From CAVQMB01 sp963713445 (GTDB lineage Bacteria > Pseudomonadota > Gammaproteobacteria > Competibacterales > Competibacteraceae): a stretch of 64,000 nucleotides of DNA. Positions 27,373 to 36,725 of this stretch are shown in pieces. The first letter of the stretch is position 1. Every line of letters begins with the position of its first letter. The stretch is from contig CAVQMB010000019.1 of NCBI GenBank assembly GCA_963713445.1, positions 1 to 64,000 of the forward strand, written 5' to 3'. Made by a program: the position numbers and the translations under genes. The notes under the pieces are model-generated. The model had not been told where the DNA came from. It was given only the letters and a program-made list of their open reading frames with translations, and did not search any database.

Positions 27373-29224
27373 GTGAGTCAGTCGATCAATTACAGTTTTT
27401 CCTTTAAAGTGGGCGGCGCTGCAAGGCCCGCCGACGATCTGTCGGCGCTGTTGATACGCGACGCGCTGACGTTCCATTCAGTGGGTGGCGATCAGTACCT
27501 GGCGGTCAATCGGAACACGTTGCGATCAGGCGTGGTGAATAGCAACGTGGCGCCGGTTCTGGACCGGCTCGACTACTTCCGCAGTATACCGGAGCATCGC
27601 CAGGCGATCCGCAAGGCGTTGCCGGACTTCCCGGCCTCCGATGATGAAATGACGGCCGTCATCCAGCACTTGTACCAGAACGGTCTGCTGATCTCGGCGC
27701 AGGAATTCCTGGACCGGCTGGCCGGGCCACGGCAGTCGGCGCACGGCCTGGCTGACACGCCCTGGATGTTGTCGATTCTCACCTGTGACCGGCCACGGCT
27801 GTTGGCCCGGTTGCTCGAGAGTAGTGCGGTGTATTTGCGGACGATGGCGCCTGGCCCGCGGATCGTGCTGATCGACGATTCACGCGATGCCGGGAATGTC
27901 GAGCAGAATCAACGGATGTTTCGTGACTGGTTGCAGAACACTGGACTGATGGGTGACTACTGGGGTCGTGCGGCTCGCATGCGACTGGTCGACGAACTGG
28001 GTGGTATGTGGCCGGACCAGGGGGATGTGATCCAATGGTTGCTGTCGCCGTTACGGTTCCCGCAGTTCACCACAATCGGGCAGGCCCGTAACACCGCGAC
28101 GCTGCTGGGTGCCGGCTGCAAGCAGCTGACACTCGACGACGACTGCTACGTGGAACCACGCAGCCACGCATTCAATCGGCCCGGACTTCGGCTGAACGGC
28201 GGCGATCAGGACCTGTTCCTGTATTCATCTTCCGATGAGTTGTTTGCAGCCACTCGACCTGAATCCATCAATCCATTTCAGGCCCACCTGGATGCATTGG
28301 GCCAAGCGCTGCCTGACCTGTTTGTCGGCCTCGGCCTCGACTACCACGATTCCGCATGGCTGCGCGAGTTGCCGGCCGAGATGTTAGCCAGCCTGGCACC
28401 GGATGCAACGGTCGGCATTAGCGTGAATTCCACGTTGGGAGATCCCGGCACCGCGAGTATGGACTGGCTTTACACCCGCACAGAGGAATCTGCAGCTCGG
28501 GTGGCCCGTTTTATCGAGGCACGGCAATTGCCGGACTCGCTACCGCGACTCATGTGGAAAGGCCGCAGGACTCACCTGGCTGGCGCTCGACGAAGGGCTG
28601 ATGACCACCACCCTGACCGGGATCGACAACCGGCGCCTGATTCCCTGTGTATTTCCTAGCGGGCGCAACGAGGACCTGGTTCTCGGCGATAGCTTGCACT
28701 TCGTTGATCCGTCCGCGCTGTTTTTTATCTTCAACTGGGGGTTGCCACATATGCCGGAACCGTCCCGGTCCTGGCGGCGCGAGGATCTGCGGCCGCAAAA
28801 TGAGCGGCTAGCGGTCATGGGAAGTCTCGACGCCGTTCCGAGTCACTATCTGCCACATTGCGCTGCCAGTTCGGTCCAAGCCCGCATGCAGATTCTGGCC
28901 GGTCATTACCAGGATCTGGCGGAGCGGTCGCCGGCGGCGCTAGCCACTGAACTGGCACAAATCAAATTGCGGCGTGACGCGGGCTGGCTGAAGGGTCTTT
29001 CGGACGCACCGCGCACGGGCCGTGACTTCGGTGCCGCCTGGTTGGAGGACATAGATGCGCTGACCCGTCGCACCGTCCAGAGGATTGGCCAGCCGCTCCA
29101 GCCCACGCCGGAGTGGCTGGGTGAATTTCGCAGCGAGGCCGGCTATTATGCCCGCGCCTTGCGGATCTGGCCGGTGCTCAGGGACTATGTCGCCGCCCAC
29201 CGGGACCGACTGCGGGGCGATTAA
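27373..29224 (+). CDS. Unrecognised protein of about 617 aa: possible PqqD-like domain plus glycosyltransferase-like domain (one frameshift)
   Basis: Starts at GTG 27373 (SQSINYSFSFKVGG). Residues 22-115 resemble a PqqD/RRE winged-helix: a short strand region (LLIRDALTFHSVGGDQYLAV), then helices VLDRLDYFRS and DDEMTAVIQHLYQNGLLIS. Residues 130-270 look like a GT-A nucleotide-sugar fold: WMLSILTCDRPRLLARLLES, IVLIDDSRD, then ARNTATLLGAGCKQLTLDDD with an Asp triplet at 255-257. After about 28558 the frame shifts, probably one A lost in TGGAAAGG; the reading continues AAGLTWLALDEGLM to ...RDRLRGD, overlapping uvrB's end by 4 bases. It diverges from NDH-selD across 121 bases. Function is unknown; both domain calls are tentative. 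Confidence 0.5.
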
Positions 29225-31245
29225 CCCACCTTACTGTCCGGCAGTTCCAGGCCCAGCGACCGGATGTGTCCAATTTCGTCGCGCAGCCGGGCGGCGTCCT
29301 CGAATTCCAGGTTGCGGGCGTGGCGGAACATCTGCTGTTCCAACTGCTTGATCTTCCGCATCAGCTTGGCCGGCGGCAAGCGGGCGTACTCGGCGTTGTG
29401 ATCGGCAACCCTGGCCGCCCGCCGGCTCGCGGGCGCGTGCGGGGCATGCGCGCCTTCCATGATGTCGGCTACCGCTTTGCGGATACTCTGCGGGGTGATG
29501 CCGTGCGCCTCGTTATAGGCGGTCTGCTTGTCGCGGCGGCGGTCGGTTTCGTCGATCGCGCGGCGCATGGAGCCGGTGATGTTATCGGCATAGAGGATGG
29601 CGCGGCCGTTGAGATTGCGGGCTGCCCGGCCGATGGTCTGGATCAGCGAGCGATCGGAACGCAGGAACCCTTCCTTGTCGGCATCCAGAATGGCCACCAG
29701 AGACACTTCCGGCATGTCCAGCCCTTCCCGCAACAGGTTGATGCCGACCAGTACGTCGAACTCACCCAGCCGTAGGTCGCGAATGATCTCGACCCGCTCG
29801 ACGGTTTCGATGTCGGCATGCAGGTAGCGCACCCGTACGCCGTGTTCACCGAGATAATCGGTCAGATCCTCCGCCATGCGCTTGGTCAGGGTGGTTACCA
29901 GCACCCGTTCATCGGCTGCCGCCCGAAGGTTGATTTCGGAGAGCAGGTCATCGACCTGGCTGCTGGCGGGACGGACCTCGATGGTTGGGTCGACCAGCCC
30001 GGTCGGCCGAACCACTTGCTCGACGACCTGGCCGGCATGGGCTGCCTCATAGGGCCCGGGTGTCGCCGAGACGAACACGGTCTGGCCGACGCGGCGTTCG
30101 AATTCGTCGAAGCGTAGTGGCCGGTTGTCCAGCGCCGACGGCAGCCGGAAGCCGTATTCGACCAGCGTCTCCTTGCGCGAGCGGTCCCCGCGATACATGC
30201 CGCCGAGTTGCGGCACGGTGACGTGCGATTCGTCGATGATTACCAGTGCTTCGGGCGGCAGATAGTCCAGCAGGGTGGGCGGTGGCTCGCCGGCCTGGCG
30301 GCCTGACAGATGCCGCGAGTAGTTCTCGATACCGGAGCAGTATCCGAGCTCGGTCATCATCTCGATGTCGTACAGGGTGCGCTGCTCCAGCCGCTGCGCC
30401 TCCACCAGTTTGTCGAGAGCCCGTAACTCGGCCAGCCGCTCGGGCAGCTCGGCCTTGATCTTGTCGATGGCACCCAGCAGCTTGTCACGCGGCGTGACGA
30501 AATGCGTTTTCGGATAGATGGTAAGCCGCGGCACCCGCCGCAGTACCTGGCCGGTGAGCGGATCGAAATAACTGAGCGATTCGATCTCGTCATCGAACAG
30601 TTCGATGCGGACCGCTTCGCGTTCAGCCTCGGCCGGATGGACATCGATGACCTCGCCGCGGGCGCGGTAGGTGCCACGGGTCAGTTCCAGATCGTTGCGG
30701 GTGTACTGCAGTTCCGCCAGCCGCCGCAGAATGTCGCGCTGGTCGATGCGGTCGCCGCGCATCAGATGCAGGATCATGGTCATATACGACTGCGGATCGC
30801 CGAGGCCGTAGATCGACGACACGGTGGCGACGATGATAGTGTCCTTGCGCTCCAGGATCGCCTTGGTGGCGGATAAGCGCATCTGCTCGATGTGCTCGTT
30901 GATCGAGGCATCTTTCTCTATATAGGTGTCCGACGCCGGAACATAGGCCTCAGGCTGGTAATAGTCATAATATGAAACGAAATACTCTACCGCATTGTGC
31001 GGGAAAAAATCTTGCATCTCGCCGTAAAGCTGGGCCGCCAGGGTCTTGTTCGGCGCCAGCACCAGCGTCGGGCGCTGCAATGCCTGGATGACATTGGCCA
31101 TGGTGAAGGTCTTGCCGGAACCGGTGACGCCCAGCAGGGTCTGATAGCCCAGGCCTTGCTGGAGTCCCTCGACCAGTGCGCGGATCGCAGTGGGCTGGTC
31201 GCCGGCAGGACGGTAGCGGGTGTTGAGCTGGAAATTTGCGGCCAT
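29221..31245 (-). CDS. uvrB: Excinuclease ABC subunit B
   Basis: Damage-verifying helicase-like subunit of nucleotide excision repair. The 674-aa product has Walker A LLGVTGSGKTFTMANVI, the beta-hairpin YYDYYQPEAYVP, Walker B-type ALVIIDESHVT, the motif VFVSATPGPYE, helicase motifs TLTKRMAEDLTDYL and IQTIGRAARN, and a C-terminal UVR domain (KQLEQQMFRHARNLEFEDAARLRDEI). All the expected landmarks are uninterrupted. It is divergent from the aminotransferase gene. Confidence 0.97.
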   Translation of the reverse strand: MAANFQLNTRYRPAGDQPTAIRALVEGLQQGLGYQTLLGVTGSGKTFTMANVIQALQRPTLVLAPNKTLAAQLYGEMQDFFPHNAVEYFVSYYDYYQPEAYVPASDTYIEKDASINEHIEQMRLSATKAILERKDTIIVATVSSIYGLGDPQSYMTMILHLMRGDRIDQRDILRRLAELQYTRNDLELTRGTYRARGEVIDVHPAEAEREAVRIELFDDEIESLSYFDPLTGQVLRRVPRLTIYPKTHFVTPRDKLLGAIDKIKAELPERLAELRALDKLVEAQRLEQRTLYDIEMMTELGYCSGIENYSRHLSGRQAGEPPPTLLDYLPPEALVIIDESHVTVPQLGGMYRGDRSRKETLVEYGFRLPSALDNRPLRFDEFERRVGQTVFVSATPGPYEAAHAGQVVEQVVRPTGLVDPTIEVRPASSQVDDLLSEINLRAAADERVLVTTLTKRMAEDLTDYLGEHGVRVRYLHADIETVERVEIIRDLRLGEFDVLVGINLLREGLDMPEVSLVAILDADKEGFLRSDRSLIQTIGRAARNLNGRAILYADNITGSMRRAIDETDRRRDKQTAYNEAHGITPQSIRKAVADIMEGAHAPHAPASRRAARVADHNAEYARLPPAKLMRKIKQLEQQMFRHARNLEFEDAARLRDEIGHIRSLGLELPDSKVG

Positions 31246-31320
31246 AATCCTTAAAGCGTCGCGCCGGGTTGGCTTACAATCGGCTGATCGTTAGGCGATG
31301 TCAAACGGGAGTCCATTGAA

Positions 31321-32505
31321 GTGAGTAGTCAGTTATCAGAGCGCGTCCAGCGCATCAAAGTTTCCCCGACCATGGCAGTGACCGCGCGCGCGGCGGAGCT
31401 CAGGGCAGCAGGCCGTGATGTCATTGGCCTCGGTGCCGGCGAGCCGGATTTCGACACGCCTGAACATATCCGCCGGGCTGGCATTGCCGCCATCGAGTCC
31501 GGTCAGACCCGCTATACGCCTGTCGGCGGTACGCCGGCGCTCAAGCAAGCCGTGGTTAATAAGTTCAAGCGTGATAACGGGCTGGAGTACAGTGTCGACG
31601 AGGTCATGATTTCCAGCGGTGGCAAGCAATGCTGCTACAACCTCGCGCAGGTGCTGCTGGGGTCTGGCGATGAGGCCGTCATCCCAGCACCCTATTGGGT
31701 ATCGTATCCGGACATGGTGTTACTGGCCGACGCTGAGCCGGTGATTATCCCTACGACCATTGCCAGCCGTTACAAGATCACGCCGGAGCAGCTTGCCGCC
31801 GCCATCACGCCGCGTACCCGCCTGGTGTTTCTGAACAGCCCGTCCAACCCGGCTGGCACCGCCTACACCCGCAAGGAGCTGGCCGAACTGGCTGAAGTGC
31901 TGCGCCAGCATCCGGATATCGTAATCGGCACCGATGACATGTACGAGCATATCCTGTGGGCGGAGGCGCCATTCTGCAACATTGTGATGGCCTGCCCGGC
32001 GCTACGCGAGCGGACGGTGGTGCTGAACGGTGTCTCCAAGGCCTATGCCATGACCGGGTGGCGCATCGGCTATTGTGCCGGGCCAGCGGTGCTGATCAAG
32101 GCCATGAGCAAAATCCAGTCGCAGAGCACCTCCAATCCCTGCTCGGTGTCGCAGGCGGCGGCACGGGCGGCGCTGGACGGTGATCAGTCATGCATTACAC
32201 CGATGCTTGCCGCATTCCGCCAGCGTCACGATTTCGTGGTCGAGCGGCTTCGCGCCATTCCCGGCATCGACATCATCGCCGGTGACGGCACGTTCTATGC
32301 GTTTCCGGACTGCAGTGGAGTGATCGCTAGGCTGGAGGGTATCGATGACGATGTTGCACTGGCTGAATTCATTCTCAACGAAGCCGGTGTCGCACTGGTG
32401 CCAGGCTCGGCCTTCGGTGCTCCCGGCAGCCTGAGGTTGTCATTTGCGACCAGTCTAGAAATACTGGGCGATGCGCTGGACCGCATGTCGCGGCTCCTGA
32501 GCTGA
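31321..32505 (+). CDS. Class I aspartate/prephenate-type aminotransferase
   Basis: PLP enzyme of the AAT-I family, subgroup I-gamma, 394 aa, moving amino groups between aspartate (or a related acid) and 2-oxoglutarate. The start is GTG 31321 (SSQLSERVQRIKVSPTMAV). Visible are the substrate loop GLGAGEPDFDTPEHI, the PLP-stacking area PYWVSYPDM, FLNSPSNPAGT, the Lys in VSKAYAMTGWRIGY, and the C-terminal Arg in SLRLSFATS. Specificity (aspartate or prephenate) cannot be settled by eye. Divergent placement against uvrB is common in gammaproteobacteria. Confidence 0.92.
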   Translation: MSSQLSERVQRIKVSPTMAVTARAAELRAAGRDVIGLGAGEPDFDTPEHIRRAGIAAIESGQTRYTPVGGTPALKQAVVNKFKRDNGLEYSVDEVMISSGGKQCCYNLAQVLLGSGDEAVIPAPYWVSYPDMVLLADAEPVIIPTTIASRYKITPEQLAAAITPRTRLVFLNSPSNPAGTAYTRKELAELAEVLRQHPDIVIGTDDMYEHILWAEAPFCNIVMACPALRERTVVLNGVSKAYAMTGWRIGYCAGPAVLIKAMSKIQSQSTSNPCSVSQAAARAALDGDQSCITPMLAAFRQRHDFVVERLRAIPGIDIIAGDGTFYAFPDCSGVIARLEGIDDDVALAEFILNEAGVALVPGSAFGAPGSLRLSFATSLEILGDALDRMSRLLS

Positions 32506-32512
32506 CAAGGTA

Positions 32513-32541
32513 TTGACAGCTGCCGCATCGAAATTTACCAT
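32513..32541 (+). promoter_or_regulatory. Promoter of tRNA-Asn
   Basis: TTGACA at 32513-32518, a 17-base spacer and TACCAT at 32536-32541 form a strong sigma-70 promoter. Transcription would begin about 8 bases before the tRNA 5' end. Confidence 0.65.
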
Positions 32542-32556
32542 TTGCGCTCTTTCCAA

Positions 32557-32632
32557 TCCCCGGTAGCTCAGTCGGTAGAGCAGCTGGCTGTTAACCAGCG
32601 GGTCGGCGGTTCGAGCCCGTCCCGGGGAGCCA
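32557..32632 (+). tRNA. tRNA-Asn (anticodon GUU)
   Basis: 76 nt with encoded CCA. The acceptor stem TCCCCGG pairs with CCGGGGA (discriminator G). The D arm is GCTCAGTCGGTAGAGC. The anticodon stem GCTGG/CCAGC encloses loop CTGTTAA with anticodon GTT, and the T arm carries TTCGAGC. It has its own promoter upstream and a strong terminator downstream, so it is a monocistronic unit. No integrase or att duplication is visible next to it. Confidence 0.97.
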
Positions 32633-32640
32633 AACAAAGC

Positions 32641-32680
32641 AAGGGGTTAGCCTAAGCGGGCTAACCCCTTATTAGTTTTT
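32641..32680 (+). terminator. Rho-independent terminator of tRNA-Asn
   Basis: A perfect 12-bp stem (AAGGGGTTAGCC with GGCTAACCCCTT, 32641-32652 and 32659-32670) with a 6-base loop, followed by a T-rich run ending TTTTT at 32676-32680. It starts 8 bases after the tRNA. Confidence 0.9.
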
Positions 32681-33025
32681 GTAGGCATGATTCCGCCGTT
32701 AAACATGTATCGGCGGTAGAGCGACGACGGGCGGTAACCTTAGAATACTGGCAGCGCTCCGGCGATATGCGCTTAGACTGCTGTCGGTAGCGACTAGGCT
32801 TTGGTGTTGGTACAGCGCGAGTGAATCACTGCCCCGTCTAAGGAGCACCCGCTACAGTTGCAGCATACCGGTTCCGGTTTCGCGTCACTCCGCATGAGGG
32901 TACGGGCCGTTAATGGCCCATGTTAAGGGTTGTCCGTGCGTGGTAGCCTGACTCAAACCCGGTGATCGTCTGAGCATTCGTGGCGGTTCTGGGGGCGGTC
33001 AAACGAGAAAGCGGAGACGTTTACG
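32681..33025. other. Non-coding gap before the formyl-THF hydrolase-like gene
   Basis: About 345 bases. No supported open frame, and no riboswitch or repeat family that I recognise. A short inverted repeat GGGCC-GTTAAT-GGCCC lies near 32906-32921. The promoter and leader of the gene at 33026 must be here. Confidence 0.4.
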
Positions 33026-33955
33026 ATGCGTATTGTGGTTCATGGCCAACAGGCCTTCGGCAAGGCAGTACTCGAAGCACTGCTCAAACGCGGCGAGGAA
33101 GTGATTGCGGTCTATGTCGCGCCGGAGAAGGAGGGCGCCAAGCCGGACCCGTTGCGAGAAGCGGCGCTTGCCGCCAATCTGCCGGTCTATCAGCCGACCT
33201 CCTATCGCAAGCAGGAGGTATGGGGCGAATTCAAGGGACTCAGACCCGATCTTCAGGTCATGGCGTTTGTTACGCTGTTTGTGCCGGAAGAGTTTCTCAA
33301 CATCCCCACCCGCGGTTCGATCCAGTACCACCCCTCGCTGCTGCCGGCCTTTCGCGGCGCCTCGGCGATCAACTGGCCGATCATACTTGGTGAGAAGGAA
33401 ACCGGCCTGTCGATTTTCTGGCCCGATAATGGCCTTGATACCGGCGACGTGTTGCTGCAGAAGACGACGCCTATTGCCGACACTGACACCCTCGGCTCAG
33501 TTTATTTCGACCGCCTGTTCCCGATGGGCGTCGAGGCGATGCTCGAAGCCGTTGATCTTGTGCGGGCAGGCAAAGCACCCCGCATCAAACAGGACGAGAC
33601 GAAGGCAAGCTATGAAGGTCGCTGCGGTGCTGCCAATGCGCACATCGATTGGGGCAAGTCCTGGCGCCAGATCGATCCGCTGATCCGCGGGTGTAATCCA
33701 GCTCCGGGTGCCTGGGCGATGCTCGATAGCCAAAAACTCAAGATCTTTGATGCCAAGCCATTGCCAGCTAGAGATCCGGCCGGTATTGGTGGTAAGTTGG
33801 GTGAGATCGTCGCCATCGACGCCGACGGCTTCACCGTGGTTTGTGCTGATGGTCGTTTCAAGATAACCCGGGTGCAACCGACTGATAGCAAGAAGATCAA
33901 TGCCGGGGAATGGGCTACTTCCGTCGATCTGGTGACGGGAAGGCGCCTGGTCTGA
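33026..33955 (+). CDS. Formyl-THF hydrolase-domain protein (N-terminal-domain type of 10-formyl-THF dehydrogenase)
   Basis: A 309-aa formyltransferase-fold protein: an N-terminal Rossmann-like catalytic domain and a C-terminal Fmt-like barrel (about 205-309). The active region (SIQYHPSLLPAFRGASAINW, then LSIFWPDNGLDTGDVLLQK) resembles the hydrolase domain of animal FDH (ALDH1L1) more closely than Fmt. His102 and Asp138 are 36 residues apart, the spacing of the catalytic His/Asp in FDH, and position 100 is not the Asn of classic GART/Fmt enzymes. The reaction is most likely release of formate or transfer of formyl from 10-formyl-THF. The next gene makes folate-bound C1 units, which supports this role. 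Confidence 0.8.
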   Translation: MRIVVHGQQAFGKAVLEALLKRGEEVIAVYVAPEKEGAKPDPLREAALAANLPVYQPTSYRKQEVWGEFKGLRPDLQVMAFVTLFVPEEFLNIPTRGSIQYHPSLLPAFRGASAINWPIILGEKETGLSIFWPDNGLDTGDVLLQKTTPIADTDTLGSVYFDRLFPMGVEAMLEAVDLVRAGKAPRIKQDETKASYEGRCGAANAHIDWGKSWRQIDPLIRGCNPAPGAWAMLDSQKLKIFDAKPLPARDPAGIGGKLGEIVAIDADGFTVVCADGRFKITRVQPTDSKKINAGEWATSVDLVTGRRLV

Positions 33956-34156
33956 TCACTTCAAATCCCGGATATTGCGCCGCCGGTGTGATGCTATCTG
34001 GTCCGCGGCCGCAGCCGGCACCGGTTGGGTTTGAGCGGCGGCGCTGTGATAGCAGAGAGGCTATCGCCTCAACTCGACGGCGAGGCCCTGATGATTGTGA
34101 CTCATGCTGAACCGGTTGCCAGTGGTGGCGACCAGATCAGCGAAGTGAGTTGATTC

Positions 34157-34190
34157 CTGACCCCAGCTGTGTACTGACCCCAGCCGTGTA
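34157..34190 (+). repeat. Tandem 17-bp direct repeat
   Basis: Two adjacent copies of CTGACCCCAGCYGTGTA (34157-34173 and 34174-34190) differ at one base. A third partial start (CTGAACA) follows. They sit 30 bases upstream of the DMGDH-like ATG and could be regulator sites or a simple duplication. Confidence 0.7.
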
Positions 34191-34219
34191 CTGAACAATC
34201 CCAATGTCGAGGTACTCCG

Positions 34220-36679
34220 ATGTCTACTATCAATGTGCCCGAACGAGCCAGTGCCGTGGTCATCGGCGGCGGTGTGATCGGTGCCAGCGTTGCTTATCAT
34301 CTGGCCAAGCTGGGTTGGAATGACGTCGTATTACTGGAGCGGCGCCAGTTCGCCTGTGGCACGACCTGGCACGCCGCCGGGCTGATCGGTACAGTTCGGG
34401 CTAGCGAGTCGCACGCCCGACTGACGGAATATTCAATGGGCTTGCTGGCACAACTGGAAGCCGAGACTGGCCAGGCAACCGGCTTTCGTCAGGTAGGCAG
34501 TGTGACGGTAGCGCATTCGCGCGATCGTTGGGAGGAGCTGCGGCGGGTAGCGTCGATGAATAATGCCTTTGGCGTGACCCGGGTGGAACTGGCCGCACCC
34601 GAGGAGATCAAGGCGTTGCATCCGCTGGTGCGCACTGATGACCTCATCGGTGGAATCTGGGTGGCCCATGACGGTCAGGCCAGCCCCATCGACATCACCA
34701 TGGCGTTCATAAAAGGCGCCCGGCTGCACGGCGCTCGCTGCCTGGAAGGGGTCAAGGTCGATGCCGTGCGGTGTGGCGATGGGCGGGTGACCGGTGTGGT
34801 CACCGATCACGGTGATATTGCCAGCGGCGTGATAGTGAACTGCGCTGGTATGTGGGCCCGCTCGCTAGGGCGACTGGCGGGGGTCAACATCCCGTTGCAT
34901 GCCTGTGAACACTACTATGCGCATACCGAAAAGCTCGAACTTCCGCCTAGGTTGCCGGTGCTACGTGACCATGACCGCTGCGCCTATTATCGCGAGGATG
35001 CCGGCAGCCTACTGGTCGGGGCGTTCGAGCGCCACGCCCGTCCCTGGGGAATGGATGGCATCCCCGAGGCGTTTTGCTTTGACGAGCTGCCGGGGCACCC
35101 GGAAGAGCAGCTGATGCCGGTGCTGGAGGATGCCATGGAGCGCGTGCCAACCCTGCGGAGGGTCGGCTGGCGCAGCTTCTTCTGCGGACCCGAGTCTTTC
35201 ACCCCGGATGATCAGTTCCATATCGGCGAGGCGCCCGAGGCGCGTGGTTTTTTCGTTGGCTGTGGTCTGAACTCGGTCGGCATCCAGTCCTCCGGTGGCC
35301 TTGGCAAAGTGCTTGCTGAGTGGATCGACGGTGGCCATCCGCCAATGGATCTGTGGACTAACGACATCCGGCGGATGCATCCGGTGATGGGCACCCAGCG
35401 GTTCCTGGAACAACGTGTCTCAGAGACACTCGGCCTGCTGTACGATCACCATTACCCGTTCCGGCAGTTTGCCACTGCCCGCAACGTGCGCCAGTCGCCG
35501 CTGCACGACCGGCTGGCCGGGCAGCGGGCCTGCTTCGGTCAGGTTGCGGGGTGGGAGCGGCCGAACTGGTTCGCCCCGGAGGGCGTGAGGCCCGAGTATC
35601 GCTATTCGTTCGGCAAACAGAATTGGTTCGAGTATTCGGCCGCCGAGCATCGCGCGGTCCGTGAAGGGGTAGCCTTATTTGACCAGTCCAGTTTTGCCAA
35701 GTATCTGGTTGCCGGCCGTGACGCCTGCCGGGTCCTGCAGCGCATCTGCTCGGCGGATATTGATGTCCCAACCGGGCAGCTCGTGTACACCCACTGGCTG
35801 AATGAACGGGGTACCATCGAGGCCGACTTGACCGTGCAGCGGTTGGCTGAGGACCAGTTCTGGGTTATCAGTGGCGCCGCGGTCAGCGGTCGCGATCTCG
35901 ATTGGCTGAACCGTCAGGTCCCGCCGGACGCGCACTGCTTCGTGAGCGACATCACCAGCGCTTGGGCGGTGCTGGGCGTCATGGGGCCGCATAGCCGCTC
36001 GTTGCTGGGCGCGGTGGCGTCGCACGACTTCAGCAGCGAAGCGTTCCCGTTCGCCACGGTCCAGCCGGTCGAAATCGGTTGCGCAGTAGCCCGCGCGGCC
36101 CGGGTGAGTTATGTGGGCGAACTTGGCTGGGAACTGTATGTACCGGTCGATCAGGCGCGCCATGCGTACGATGTCCTGGTGGACCACGGGGCCTCCCATG
36201 GACTGCGGCTGGCCGGTATGCACGCCCTCGATTCCTGTCGCCTCGAAAAGAAGTTTCTGCATTTCGGCCATGACATCGGTGACGAGGACACTCCGCTGGA
36301 GGCGGGCGTCGGTTTCGTCTGTCACTTCGACAAAAGTATTGCGTTCATTGGCCGCGACGCGGTGTTACGCCAGAAGGAAACCCAGCGGCCGCTCAGAAAA
36401 CGCCTGCTTCAGTTTGTCCTGCACGATCCTGAGGTGCTGCTGTACCACCATGAACCGATCTGGCGCGACGGCAGGCTGGTGGGTTACCTGACCTCAGGCA
36501 GCTATGGCCACACCCTGGGTGCGGCGGTGGGCTTGGGCTACGTCAAGTGTGCTGCCGGGGTCGATCGCGACTACGTGGCCAGCGGCCGCTGGGAAATCGA
36601 GGTTGGCGGAGAGCGGGTGCCGGCCGATGCCAGTCTGCGACCCATGTACGATCCCGGAGGCGGCCGCATGCGAGGCTGA
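34220..36679 (+). CDS. FAD-dependent dimethylglycine/sarcosine dehydrogenase-type oxidase with GcvT domain
   Basis: An 819-aa two-part enzyme that oxidatively demethylates dimethylglycine, sarcosine or a related N-methyl compound and passes formaldehyde to THF. The N-terminal DAO domain has FAD motif VVIGGGVIGASVAYHLAKLG and CGTTWHAAGLIG, whose His51 matches the covalently flavinylated His of DMGDH/SarDH. A FAO_M linker domain follows (about 370-425), then GcvT-type folate-binding domains (YSAAEHRAVREGVALFDQSS, GVMGPHSRSLL, YVGELGWELYVP, LDSCRLEKKF, HTLGAAVGLGYV). It follows the formyl-THF hydrolase-like gene by 264 bases. The substrate cannot be fixed from sequence. Confidence 0.88.
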   Translation: MSTINVPERASAVVIGGGVIGASVAYHLAKLGWNDVVLLERRQFACGTTWHAAGLIGTVRASESHARLTEYSMGLLAQLEAETGQATGFRQVGSVTVAHSRDRWEELRRVASMNNAFGVTRVELAAPEEIKALHPLVRTDDLIGGIWVAHDGQASPIDITMAFIKGARLHGARCLEGVKVDAVRCGDGRVTGVVTDHGDIASGVIVNCAGMWARSLGRLAGVNIPLHACEHYYAHTEKLELPPRLPVLRDHDRCAYYREDAGSLLVGAFERHARPWGMDGIPEAFCFDELPGHPEEQLMPVLEDAMERVPTLRRVGWRSFFCGPESFTPDDQFHIGEAPEARGFFVGCGLNSVGIQSSGGLGKVLAEWIDGGHPPMDLWTNDIRRMHPVMGTQRFLEQRVSETLGLLYDHHYPFRQFATARNVRQSPLHDRLAGQRACFGQVAGWERPNWFAPEGVRPEYRYSFGKQNWFEYSAAEHRAVREGVALFDQSSFAKYLVAGRDACRVLQRICSADIDVPTGQLVYTHWLNERGTIEADLTVQRLAEDQFWVISGAAVSGRDLDWLNRQVPPDAHCFVSDITSAWAVLGVMGPHSRSLLGAVASHDFSSEAFPFATVQPVEIGCAVARAARVSYVGELGWELYVPVDQARHAYDVLVDHGASHGLRLAGMHALDSCRLEKKFLHFGHDIGDEDTPLEAGVGFVCHFDKSIAFIGRDAVLRQKETQRPLRKRLLQFVLHDPEVLLYHHEPIWRDGRLVGYLTSGSYGHTLGAAVGLGYVKCAAGVDRDYVASGRWEIEVGGERVPADASLRPMYDPGGGRMRG

Positions 36680-36692
36680 CGGCACACTAAGT

Positions 36693-36722
36693 GCTGACCG
36701 CGGTGATCCCGGGGCGGTCAGC
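36693..36722. terminator. Hairpin between convergent genes
   Basis: GCTGACCGC and GCGGTCAGC form a 9-bp stem around a 12-base loop, between the stops of the DMGDH-like gene and serA. No T-run follows on either strand, so termination there would not be classical. Confidence 0.4.
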
Positions 36723-36725
36723 GGG

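Noticed and set aside
32557..32680. tRNA-Asn as an integration site for a genomic island
   Set aside because: No integrase, no repeated tRNA 3' end and no change in gene character downstream; the repeat after the tRNA is its terminator.
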